From NCBI RefSeq assembly GCF_013166605.1, contig NZ_JABKKF010000004.1, positions 1 through 64,000 on the forward strand: a stretch of 64,000 nucleotides of DNA, read 5' to 3'. A program made the position numbers and the translations under genes. Numbering within the stretch: position 1 is the first letter of the stretch; each line of letters begins with the position of its first letter. Under the pieces are notes generated by a model. That model was not told where the DNA came from and made no database searches. It was given only the letters and a program-made list of their open reading frames with translations. The stretch comes from Xylanibacter muris (GTDB lineage: Bacteria > Bacteroidota > Bacteroidia > Bacteroidales > Bacteroidaceae). This document shows positions 54,520-62,477 of the stretch, piece by piece.

Positions 54520-55400
54520 TATATAGTATACCTCCGGGAACCGGACAAGCCGTAGGACATCACCAATGCATGAATATACTGCAGCAATCAGACAAAAGGC
54601 TTTTCTGTGACGGACGAAGTTCGTTAATTTATCTTAAACGGACGATACACCGTAAAATTTTGAAATCTATTTACAGTTTTAATGTATGTAAAATTCTCTT
54701 CCGATGAACATGCTATTCATGCTCGATGAATAGCATGTTCATCGCCCGTGAATGGCCTATTCATCAAACGAGAATAGGCCATTCTTTTTGGCACACTTTT
54801 TATCAGCCGATAACACACTATATATCAATTCGTTACGTTTATATAAAAACTCACGGAACTCATTTATTTTTACTCTGTGAATTTTTATTACATATCACAT
54901 CAGTAAATATATATTGCGTTTGACATATACAGCAACATTTTATTCATTTTACCCCGGATTTCCCGTCATGGCAATATTCAAGCAGGATTGACATCGCCCA
55001 TTTGGATAGCCGAAGAAGTTGGATTGCAGCATTCATCCAACATGTAGGGACATGCCTTTGGCATGTGTCGGAGGGGAAAGACAGATGTTTTACACATGAC
55101 ACGTGCCAAAGGCATGCCCCTCACCATGTATGAGCATTTCCATTTGCAGACACACCTGATGCCTCCACACACCCTCTTACTTTCTCTCCCCTTCTGGGAA
55201 TCGAAAAGGCTCATTCTCTTTTCTGGGAACCGAAAAGGCTCATCCTTCTTTTTTCATGGGAACCGTAGGAAACTCTTTCACAATATTTTGCGGAATTTGT
55301 TTGTATATCTCAGGTATTTTGACGAATTTTGTATATAGAATCGCACATATAATACAACAACTTATATACATTACATAAATCTACAATATAAAGACAATAA
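54520..55400. repeat. 880-base gap filled with two repeat families
   Basis: Positions 54685-54785 carry palindrome family copy 2: GATGAACATGCTATTCAT and its inverse, then GAATGGCCTATTCAT with ATAGGCCATTC. Positions 55045-55069 (plus) and 55098-55123 (minus) are an inverted pair of the REP-like palindrome. The 75 bases before it match 39935-40010. Downstream, CTTTCTCTCCCCTTCTGGGA (55183-55200) and tandem CTGGGAAnCGAAAAGGCTCAT units (55192-55245) appear. No gene and no clear promoter for recG were found. Confidence 0.65.
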
Positions 55401-57500
55401 ATGCCTGACATACTTGAATCGGAAATAAAATACCTACCAGGAGTAGGCCCGCAAAGGAAAAAGATACTGAGCACCGAGCTTGATATCCACACCTTTGAAG
55501 ACCTGCTGCAGAACTTTCCATATAAGTATGTTGACCGTAGCCGGATATACCGAATAAGAGAAATAACGGGCGAGATGCCGTTCGTGCAGATTGCCGGACA
55601 AATTCTAAGCTTCGAGTCGTTCGACATGGGAGCATACAAGAAAAGAGTCGTGGCGCATTTCACCGACGGAGAAAAAATAATGGACCTCACATGGTTCAAC
55701 GGCGGCAGATATGCCATGAAGACATATAAACCAAGAACAAACTATATCGTTTTCGGCAAGCCGACCGTATTCAACGGACGCATAAACATTGTGCATCCGG
55801 AAATAGACCCGGTGGAAGAGACACAAACATCAGGCATGGGCATGCAGCCCTATTACTCCACTACGGAGAAGATGAAAAAACAGGGACTGACCTCACGCTC
55901 TATAGAAAAACTCACAAAAAACCTTCTCGACAGACTTAAGAACCCTATTCCGGAGACCATTTGCTGCGATATCCTGTCACGCCTGCATCTCATCTCGCGG
56001 GACGAGGCTTTAAGAACCATACACTATCCGAAAAACACGAAGCTCCTGGAACAGGCACGCATAAGACTAAAGTTCGAGGAACTGTTTTTCGTGCAGCTTA
56101 ATATCGTCAGATATGCCAGCGACCACAGACGCAAGTTCCGCGGCTACACATTCAACCATATCGGTGATATTTTCAACGGTTTCTACCACAATTGCCTGCC
56201 GTTCCAACTTACCGAAGCCCAAAAACGTGTGATACGCGAGATAAGGCAGGACGTAGGCTCGGGACGTCAGATGAACCGTCTGCTGCAGGGAGACGTAGGC
56301 TCGGGAAAGACACTGGTGGCCCTGATGACCATGCTGATAGCGCTCGACAACGGTTTCCAGGCATGCATAATGGCACCTACAGAGATTCTCGCAGAACAAC
56401 ATCTTGCCACCATAAGACAGTTGCTCGGTGGCATGAACATCACCACCGAACTGCTTACGGGCATGGTGAAGGGCAAGAAACGCAAAGAAGTGCTCGACAG
56501 ACTTGAAAACGGGGAGATAAATATACTCGTAGGCACACACGCAATTATAGAGGACACCGTACGCTTCTCGCGCCTCGGCCTCGTGGTTGTGGACGAACAA
56601 CACAGATTCGGTGTGGAACAACGGGCAAGACTGTGGAGCAAAAGCGAGAATCCGCCACACGTACTCGTCATGACTGCCACTCCGATACCGCGAACACTGG
56701 CAATGACCCTATACGGTGATCTGGACGTGAGCGTAATAGACGAGCTTCCGCCCGGACGCAAACCCATAGTCACACGACACTTCTACGACAACGGCATGGC
56801 AAGCCTTTACAGCGGCATACGCCAACAGATAAATCTCGGAAGACAGGCCTATATAGTATTTCCACTAATAGAAGAAAGCGAGAAAACCGACCTGAAGAAT
56901 CTTGAGGACGGATATGAAATCCTGTGCCATACTTTTCCGGAATTCAAACTCAGCAAGGTACACGGCCGGATGAAGCCACGTGACAAGGAAGAGGAAATGA
57001 ATAAGTTTGTATGCGGCGAGACACAGATTCTCGTTGCCACCACGGTGATAGAAGTCGGTGTAAACGTCCCGAACGCATCCGTGATGGTCATCCTTGACGC
57101 ACAACGTTTCGGACTCTCCCAATTACACCAGCTGCGCGGACGAGTCGGACGCGGTGCCGAACAGTCTTTCTGCATTCTCGTGACAAACAGCAAGATGAGC
57201 GACGACACCCGCAAGCGTATTGATATAATGTGTGATACGAACGACGGATTCCGCATAGCCGAGGCAGACCTGAAACTGCGCGGACCAGGCGACCTCGAAG
57301 GAACACAACAAAGCGGAATGGCCTTCGACCTTAAGATAGCCGATATAGCACGCGACGGACAAATAGTGCAAATGGCACGTGATGAGGCACAGAGAATAAT
57401 CGAAGACGATCCGGAATGCAACAGTCAGAAATACGCAATGTTGTGGGACAGATTAAGGCAACTGAAGAAGAATGACATCAACTGGGCGGCCATATCATGA
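55401..57500 (+). CDS. recG: ATP-dependent DNA helicase RecG
   Basis: A 699-residue helicase that remodels stalled forks and Holliday junctions. The N-terminal wedge domain (LPGVGPQRKKIL, then an OB fold near 60-150) is followed by the two motor domains. Motif I is LLQGDVGSGKTLVALM, motif II is DEQHRFG (the RecG/Mfd form of the DEAD box) and motif III is VMTATPIPRTLAM. VGRGAEQSFCILVT and the late GPGDLEGTQQSG complete it. Length is normal. Confidence 0.96.
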   Translation: MPDILESEIKYLPGVGPQRKKILSTELDIHTFEDLLQNFPYKYVDRSRIYRIREITGEMPFVQIAGQILSFESFDMGAYKKRVVAHFTDGEKIMDLTWFNGGRYAMKTYKPRTNYIVFGKPTVFNGRINIVHPEIDPVEETQTSGMGMQPYYSTTEKMKKQGLTSRSIEKLTKNLLDRLKNPIPETICCDILSRLHLISRDEALRTIHYPKNTKLLEQARIRLKFEELFFVQLNIVRYASDHRRKFRGYTFNHIGDIFNGFYHNCLPFQLTEAQKRVIREIRQDVGSGRQMNRLLQGDVGSGKTLVALMTMLIALDNGFQACIMAPTEILAEQHLATIRQLLGGMNITTELLTGMVKGKKRKEVLDRLENGEINILVGTHAIIEDTVRFSRLGLVVVDEQHRFGVEQRARLWSKSENPPHVLVMTATPIPRTLAMTLYGDLDVSVIDELPPGRKPIVTRHFYDNGMASLYSGIRQQINLGRQAYIVFPLIEESEKTDLKNLEDGYEILCHTFPEFKLSKVHGRMKPRDKEEEMNKFVCGETQILVATTVIEVGVNVPNASVMVILDAQRFGLSQLHQLRGRVGRGAEQSFCILVTNSKMSDDTRKRIDIMCDTNDGFRIAEADLKLRGPGDLEGTQQSGMAFDLKIADIARDGQIVQMARDEAQRIIEDDPECNSQKYAMLWDRLRQLKKNDINWAAIS

Positions 57501-57622
57501 CTCCCAATAAAAAGACCTATATAATCAGATTCTGGAAGAATAAAAAAACGAAAGGTAAGGGGCTTACTGTTAAATATCCTTTAGATTGTGTTAATAATAC
57601 ACTTACTTCGGATTATTTTTAT

Positions 57623-57630
57623 TATCTTTG
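57623..57630 (+). promoter_or_regulatory. -7 box of the M23 peptidase gene
   Basis: TATCTTTG followed by CAAACG, 113 bases before the ATG at 57744. No clear TTTG lies 19-21 bp upstream. Confidence 0.45.
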
Positions 57631-57743
57631 CAAACGTTGATATATTAATGTGAAAACATAATCAAGCATAATTGGATTATTAATTATCTGATTGCTTTCA
57701 CAACCGAACCTAAGGGCAACTAACCCTGACCAAAATTGTAAAT

Positions 57744-58679
57744 ATGAATTTTAAGAAACTTAAAACAATAGCGTTTTTGGCGTTCATGTCTATTTCAACC
57801 ATCCCCATGTCGGGACAAGACCTCTTGGCACGTCAGGCTCCTATTGACAAAAAAATGAAAGCAGTTGACTCCGTGGCATTACACAGGCTCATTCAGGCCG
57901 AACAAATGGAGACACCGTCCGCTGACCTGTATGAGGACTGGAACAACAGATATGCACACCGTGCAACAGCCCTTCCCGACTCATTCAGAATAAATCTGAA
58001 GAATTTCTGCATGCCGACACCGAGCCGCGTCATCACTTCCAACTTCGGAAGCCGTTGGGGACGACAGCATAAAGGAATTGACGTAAAAGTATACACAGGA
58101 GATACAATACGTGCCGCATTCAACGGAAAGGTGCGAATAGTAAGATACGAAGCCGCAGGATATGGCAAATATGTCGTGATAAGGCACAACAACGGTTTGG
58201 AGACCATCTACGGCCACATGTCAAAACATCTGGTGGCAGAGAACGATGAGGTGCGTGCAGGCGATCCGATAGGACTTGGAGGCAACACCGGACGAAGCAC
58301 CGGTTCACACCTGCACTTTGAGACACGCCTGTGCGGAGTGGCGCTCAATCCGGCACTGATGTTCGATTTCAGAAATCAGGATGTGGTGGACGACTATTAC
58401 ATGTTCCGTAAAAACACATACGAGGGTGAATCAATTGCCGCAAACCGTCTGCGCGGTACAGGCAGCAGAAAATACGGCTCTGACGAGGATGTGGAACTGG
58501 CAACAGCCGCCCCGGCAGCAACATACAGCACTTCCGTGCGTTTCCACAAGGTGAAATCAGGAGAGACCCTTTCAAGCATTGCAAAGAAGCGCAAGACGAC
58601 TGTAAACGCAATATGCAAGTTGAACAGAATCGGGAAGAATATCAGACTAATGCCCGGACAGATACTGAAATACAAATAA
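57744..58679 (+). CDS. Exported M23 metallopeptidase with LysM domain
   Basis: A 311-residue protein with a signal peptide (about residues 1-24). The LytM/M23 domain (about 95-205) shows the zinc ligands in RQHKGIDVKVYTGD, a YGHMSKHLV segment and HLHFETR. A LysM peptidoglycan-binding domain lies at the C-terminus (about 265-310; HKVKSGETLSSIAKKRKTTV). It most likely cleaves peptidoglycan cross-links in the periplasm or activates an amidase. Confidence 0.92.
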   Translation: MNFKKLKTIAFLAFMSISTIPMSGQDLLARQAPIDKKMKAVDSVALHRLIQAEQMETPSADLYEDWNNRYAHRATALPDSFRINLKNFCMPTPSRVITSNFGSRWGRQHKGIDVKVYTGDTIRAAFNGKVRIVRYEAAGYGKYVVIRHNNGLETIYGHMSKHLVAENDEVRAGDPIGLGGNTGRSTGSHLHFETRLCGVALNPALMFDFRNQDVVDDYYMFRKNTYEGESIAANRLRGTGSRKYGSDEDVELATAAPAATYSTSVRFHKVKSGETLSSIAKKRKTTVNAICKLNRIGKNIRLMPGQILKYK

Positions 58680-58730
58680 AAACTAATTCTACACACAAAA
58701 TAGACTGTCATACGAGGCTGCGCCCGAGAC

Positions 58731-58777
58731 AGAACTGAGCCTTGAAGGTCCGTACAAAACCTTCAAGGCTCAGTTCT
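58731..58777. terminator. Strong terminator after the M23 gene
   Basis: AGAACTGAGCCTTGAAGGT (58731-58749) and its perfect inverse (58759-58777) form a 19-bp stem with a 9-base loop, followed by TTG. A second weaker hairpin GCTCA/TGAGC followed by TTTTTA lies at about 58839-58870. Confidence 0.75.
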
Positions 58778-58859
58778 TTGTATGCCCGGCAAAAACCACT
58801 CACACACTCATATATTGGCGGCCCGCCTATAAATCAAGGGCTCAGTTCCCACTCCGGGA

Positions 58860-59045
58860 TGAGCTTTTTATTTGCATAAACACATGTGCTTCCACATTCC
58901 CGTCCTTTCTCTCCCCTTCGGGGAACCGGAGGAGCTCCTTCCAACATGTAGGGACATCGCTTTGCGATGTGTCAAGCGCGTATAATGAATCAGGATAATG
59001 ACGCAGTTGCGAAAACTGCCATTACGCCAACAACAAGCTTTTTCA
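58860..59045. repeat. Gap with REP-like palindrome (58949-58973)
   Basis: CTTTCTCTCCCCTTCGGGG (58908-58926) is followed by the palindrome in its TCGC variant (plus, 58949-58973). This is the same pair of elements, in the same order as near 55190 and, inverted, near 3982-4075. No gene. Confidence 0.65.
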
Positions 59046-59708
59046 TTATGGCATTACCGCCTTAACGGTATCCCGTCTGTATTGAAGTTGCTCCTCAAGC
59101 TGTCTGAGAACATTCTCCGCCTCTCCGGCATATCGTCCTTTTTCCTTTTTTAAATCCCTGAGCTGTATTACAGCCTCTTCAATACGTCCGGCTCCTATAA
59201 AAACATGTATGCGTAACCATGTGAGGCTATAGATATCGTTTTTGTTAAGATCTTGCATAAGAAGAAGTCTGTCAATGCTGTTCAACGCCTGCCGATACTT
59301 ACCTTTCTCTATCGATGTAAATATGCCTTGCATAGTATCAACAGGGACTGACGTTCCGCATTCCGCGCCATGATTGCCGGTAAAAGTAATCATACCCTGC
59401 CCGTACCTTCGCATCGGGACCAACAAGATCAATGCGACAATGAAACATGCGGCAATGCCTGCAACAGTAGATACGAGCCATATTTTTTTATTCTTGCGTG
59501 CGGTGATGTCATGCTCCCATTGACGCATTTTCCGTTTCTTATCAGCCATCGAACAGATATTGTCGGATATGCTCATTTCAAGAAGCACCTCTTCCATTAA
59601 TTCCGGACTTTTATCCATCTCAGCCTTAAAGTTCCTCTCCTCTTTGTATGTCATCTCACCGCGTACATAGCGGTCGACAACATCCTGTTTTTCAATGTCG
59701 TATTCCAT
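59046..59708 (-). CDS. Probable membrane anti-sigma partner
   Basis: A 220-residue single-pass protein. The N-terminal 75 residues (VVDRYVRGEMTYKEERNFKA) have the charged, helical look of the anti-sigma domains seen in Bacteroidetes. The membrane segment is near 78-100 (IWLVSTVAGIAACFIVALIL). The outer part carries helices resembling tetratricopeptide units. It starts 13 bases after the sigma-like gene on the same strand, the usual order. The role as an anti-sigma factor is inferred from this pairing. Confidence 0.65.
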   Translation of the reverse strand: MEYDIEKQDVVDRYVRGEMTYKEERNFKAEMDKSPELMEEVLLEMSISDNICSMADKKRKMRQWEHDITARKNKKIWLVSTVAGIAACFIVALILLVPMRRYGQGMITFTGNHGAECGTSVPVDTMQGIFTSIEKGKYRQALNSIDRLLLMQDLNKNDIYSLTWLRIHVFIGAGRIEEAVIQLRDLKKEKGRYAGEAENVLRQLEEQLQYRRDTVKAVMP

Positions 59709-59721
59709 ATTCCTGCCATTT

Positions 59722-60366
59722 TTATATGTCTGACGGAACTTTCAGTCCCGCCATTGAAAAAGCCTCTCTTATTCTTGTCTTCAGTTTCTTTACGCACTTA
59801 TACTTACTTGTTTTCAGTCCGTCGTAAGACGAGTTATTCATGCGTTCCACGAGTATCTCTTCGAGTGTTTTCTTCTCATAGTAGAACATTGTGAGTATCT
59901 CCACGCACCGTTGGGGCATTGTCTTTACACATTGTCCCACAATTTTGTCGCGTGTAATGTCGGGATCATCATCGGGAAATATCACTATGTCGGTATAAGA
60001 GTCCAATTCAACCGTATTACGGCACTGTCTCAGCCGGTCGTGGTATTTATTAGATACTGTCTGCATGAAAAATCCGGCTATTCCGGTAGGATATACTGTA
60101 CCGTCCGTTCTTCTGGCGAAGACTCCGTCAGCATCGGAAAAGATGTCTCCTCTCTCCATCTTCTCCCACATTATAATATATGCCTCCTGAAACAGGTCCT
60201 TCATGTCGTCAAATGAAAGACCTCCGTATTTTGACGTGTTTTTAAGAAACATCTCGCGACATTTCTCATATAATGAGCATTGTATACGGCTGTCGCGCGC
60301 CTTTATGCCCTCAACATATTCGGAATCGGTAAACCCTTTCCGTCGTATTTTAAAAAAATCTGTCAT
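59722..60366 (-). CDS. ECF-like sigma factor
   Basis: A 214-residue protein with sigma-70 region 2 features (FDDMKDLFQEAYIIMWEKME) and a region 4-like end (MPQRCVEILTMFYYEKKTLE, then DGLKTSKYKCVKKLKTRIRE), close to divergent Bacteroidetes ECF sigma factors. The linker is longer than usual. It is followed directly by a membrane partner gene. Target promoters are unknown. Confidence 0.7.
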   Translation of the reverse strand: MTDFFKIRRKGFTDSEYVEGIKARDSRIQCSLYEKCREMFLKNTSKYGGLSFDDMKDLFQEAYIIMWEKMERGDIFSDADGVFARRTDGTVYPTGIAGFFMQTVSNKYHDRLRQCRNTVELDSYTDIVIFPDDDPDITRDKIVGQCVKTMPQRCVEILTMFYYEKKTLEEILVERMNNSSYDGLKTSKYKCVKKLKTRIREAFSMAGLKVPSDI

Positions 60367-60763
60367 CTCCTTCCCTAAACTGTTGTATGATGCTCCATTA
60401 TTTCAGACCAATGACGCAATGATATATGCCTGCTTAATATTTGTCGTCCATCATAATCAGACACGACATTACATTCTATATATTAGAGCATTACCTACGG
60501 CCTTATATATCATATAAAACGTTTTTATGATTCTATTTATTGTACAGGCCTGTAAACATTTTATTGCCCTACAACTGATATTGCAGACGTCTGTGATGTT
60601 TGTATGTCACATACGTGCCACATTCTTCCCTGCAAACATCATTTCCGCACAAGCAACCTGAATGTTACGGAATAACTGTGGTCAGACATATTCAACACCT
60701 TTCATTGAATCATCCATATTCATTATGCTTTCCGATAAAGGATTGTAACCCACAACATAAAAA
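60367..60763. other. Intergenic region, nothing recognised
   Basis: About 400 AT-rich bases between the starts of the sigma gene and the end of ispF. I see no gene, no strong hairpin and no clear promoter. Confidence 0.5.
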
Positions 60764-60796
60764 AACCGTGCTTATCCTTTTTCGATAAGCACGGTT
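60764..60796 (-). terminator. Terminator overlapping the end of ispF
   Basis: On the minus strand AACCGTGCTTATC (60796-60784) pairs with GATAAGCACGGTT (60776-60764), followed by TTTTT. The first arm encodes the last residues of IspF (TVLIEKG) and the second arm begins at its stop codon. Confidence 0.85.
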
Positions 60797-61251
60797 GCGT
60801 ATGCACTGATACCCTCCTCTCGGCCGGTAAATCCAAGCTTTTCCGTTGTTGTCGCCTTTATTGATATATTATCTTCATCTGTCTGAAGAATATCGGCAAG
60901 ACAAGCTTTCATGGCAGGCACATGAGGGTTTATTTTCGGACGCTCCGCACATACGGTGGCATCGATATTTCCAATCCTGTAGCCCTTAGCGGAAATCAGC
61001 CCGTTTGTTTTCCTGAGCAAAATCTTACTGTCTATATTTAACGTGTCGGCCGATGTGTCTGGGAAATGATATCCTATGTCCCGCATATTGGCCGCCCCGA
61101 GCATTGCATCACAGATGGCATGTATGAGCACATCCGCATCGCTGTGTCCCAAAAGGCCCATGACATGGTCTATCCTTATACCTCCAAGCCACAGTTCACG
61201 TCCTTCCACAAGCTTGTGGACATCAAATCCGAAACCAACTCTTATTTTCAT
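60772..61251 (-). CDS. ispF: 2-C-methyl-D-erythritol 2,4-cyclodiphosphate synthase
   Basis: A 159-residue trimeric enzyme of the MEP isoprenoid pathway. Metal ligands are in FGFDVHKL and HSDADVLIHAICDA, and the conserved GYHFPDT, ERPKINPHVP and ATTTEKLGFTGREEGI are present. Its ATG overlaps the porV stop (ATGA), so it is translationally coupled to a secretion gene with which it has no obvious functional tie. Confidence 0.96.
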   Translation of the reverse strand: MKIRVGFGFDVHKLVEGRELWLGGIRIDHVMGLLGHSDADVLIHAICDAMLGAANMRDIGYHFPDTSADTLNIDSKILLRKTNGLISAKGYRIGNIDATVCAERPKINPHVPAMKACLADILQTDEDNISIKATTTEKLGFTGREEGISAYATVLIEKG

Positions 61252-62423
61252 CTTCTGAACAGATCCTTTATTCCATCCATATCAAAGGCAAGAGAAAAAC
61301 GCAGGGTCTGGTCAAGAGGATTGCTCTGAGCCGTAGATATCACATAGCCCACATCTAACGAGAACACATTCATGCGGAATCCGCCGCCGACAGTGAAATA
61401 CTTACGGTTACCCTTGCTCTGACTCTCATGGTGATAGCCGGCACGGAGCGAGAACTGGTCGTGATAGACATACTCTGCACCGACACTCCACTGTATCTCC
61501 TCAAGTTCTTCCTTGAAACCGCCAGGAGCATCTCCGAAACTCTTGAAAATACCGGTAATAGCTCCCATGTCACCGTATTCCTTTATCACACGGGCTCTAT
61601 AATCGGCGGAAGTCTCTCCTTCTTCCTGCTTCGGAACAGTGGGCACAAGAAGCTTGTTGGCGTCGGCAGCTATGGAAAAGCGGTTGTACTCATCTACAGG
61701 AATCATCAGCGAGGCTCCGATACGCAGGTTCGCAGGCAGAAACTGGCTTGACTCAGCCCCGAAATAAGATATCTTACTTCCCACATTGCTTATATTCATG
61801 CCAAGACCGAGCTGACACTCCCGATTGCCCATGTTGAAATAATTATTGTAGTACATGGCCAAGTCAGCGGCAAAAGCCGATGCCGGTGACGAATCGTCCC
61901 TATAGTCATAGCGCAAATCGGAATATATCCAACGTATGCCTGCGGCAATGGAAAATGTCTCGCTAAGCATAAGCGAGTATGCCACGTCTAACGACATCTC
62001 GTATGGATTTACCGTCATGGCATTAGCTTCAGTGGATGTAGAGACTTCGCCAAGAGAGAAATAACGCAACGAACCGGAAACGGCACTGTAGTCGCCTATT
62101 CGGTAGTATCCGGCAACATAGGCGAGGTCGATGTCGTCCACCAACTGCCTTAGCCACGGAGTGTAGTTCAAAGCCACACCGGCACGGCTTATACAAAACG
62201 GGTATTTTGCCGGGTTCCAATATTGTGAATTCACATCCGGATCTGTGGCTACACCGACATCACCCATACCGGCCGAACGTGCATCAGGGGCAATAGTCTG
62301 CGAGATGACCGCATGCTCCACCGGATTGAACTCGGTAAGCTTGTCATCCTGTCCATACATGGCAACAGTAAGGCTCAGGCACAAAGCAACGGCAGAGAGC
62401 CTTTTATAAAAGAATTTATTCAT
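61248..62423 (-). CDS. porV: Type IX secretion outer-membrane protein PorV
   Basis: A 391-residue outer-membrane beta-barrel of the FadL/PorV type with a signal peptide (1-24). TIAPDARSAGMGDVGVATDP and QYWNPAKYPF are the PorV signature. The rest is alternating barrel strands ending in SLAFDMDGIKDLFRR. PorV receives cargo from the translocon and presents it to PorU. It follows porU by 54 bases. Confidence 0.9.
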   Translation of the reverse strand: MNKFFYKRLSAVALCLSLTVAMYGQDDKLTEFNPVEHAVISQTIAPDARSAGMGDVGVATDPDVNSQYWNPAKYPFCISRAGVALNYTPWLRQLVDDIDLAYVAGYYRIGDYSAVSGSLRYFSLGEVSTSTEANAMTVNPYEMSLDVAYSLMLSETFSIAAGIRWIYSDLRYDYRDDSSPASAFAADLAMYYNNYFNMGNRECQLGLGMNISNVGSKISYFGAESSQFLPANLRIGASLMIPVDEYNRFSIAADANKLLVPTVPKQEEGETSADYRARVIKEYGDMGAITGIFKSFGDAPGGFKEELEEIQWSVGAEYVYHDQFSLRAGYHHESQSKGNRKYFTVGGGFRMNVFSLDVGYVISTAQSNPLDQTLRFSLAFDMDGIKDLFRR

Positions 62424-62477
62424 CTGCTTTATTTTGATTTTAAAAACGCAAGTTAAGTTTTAAACGCGAAACATGCG

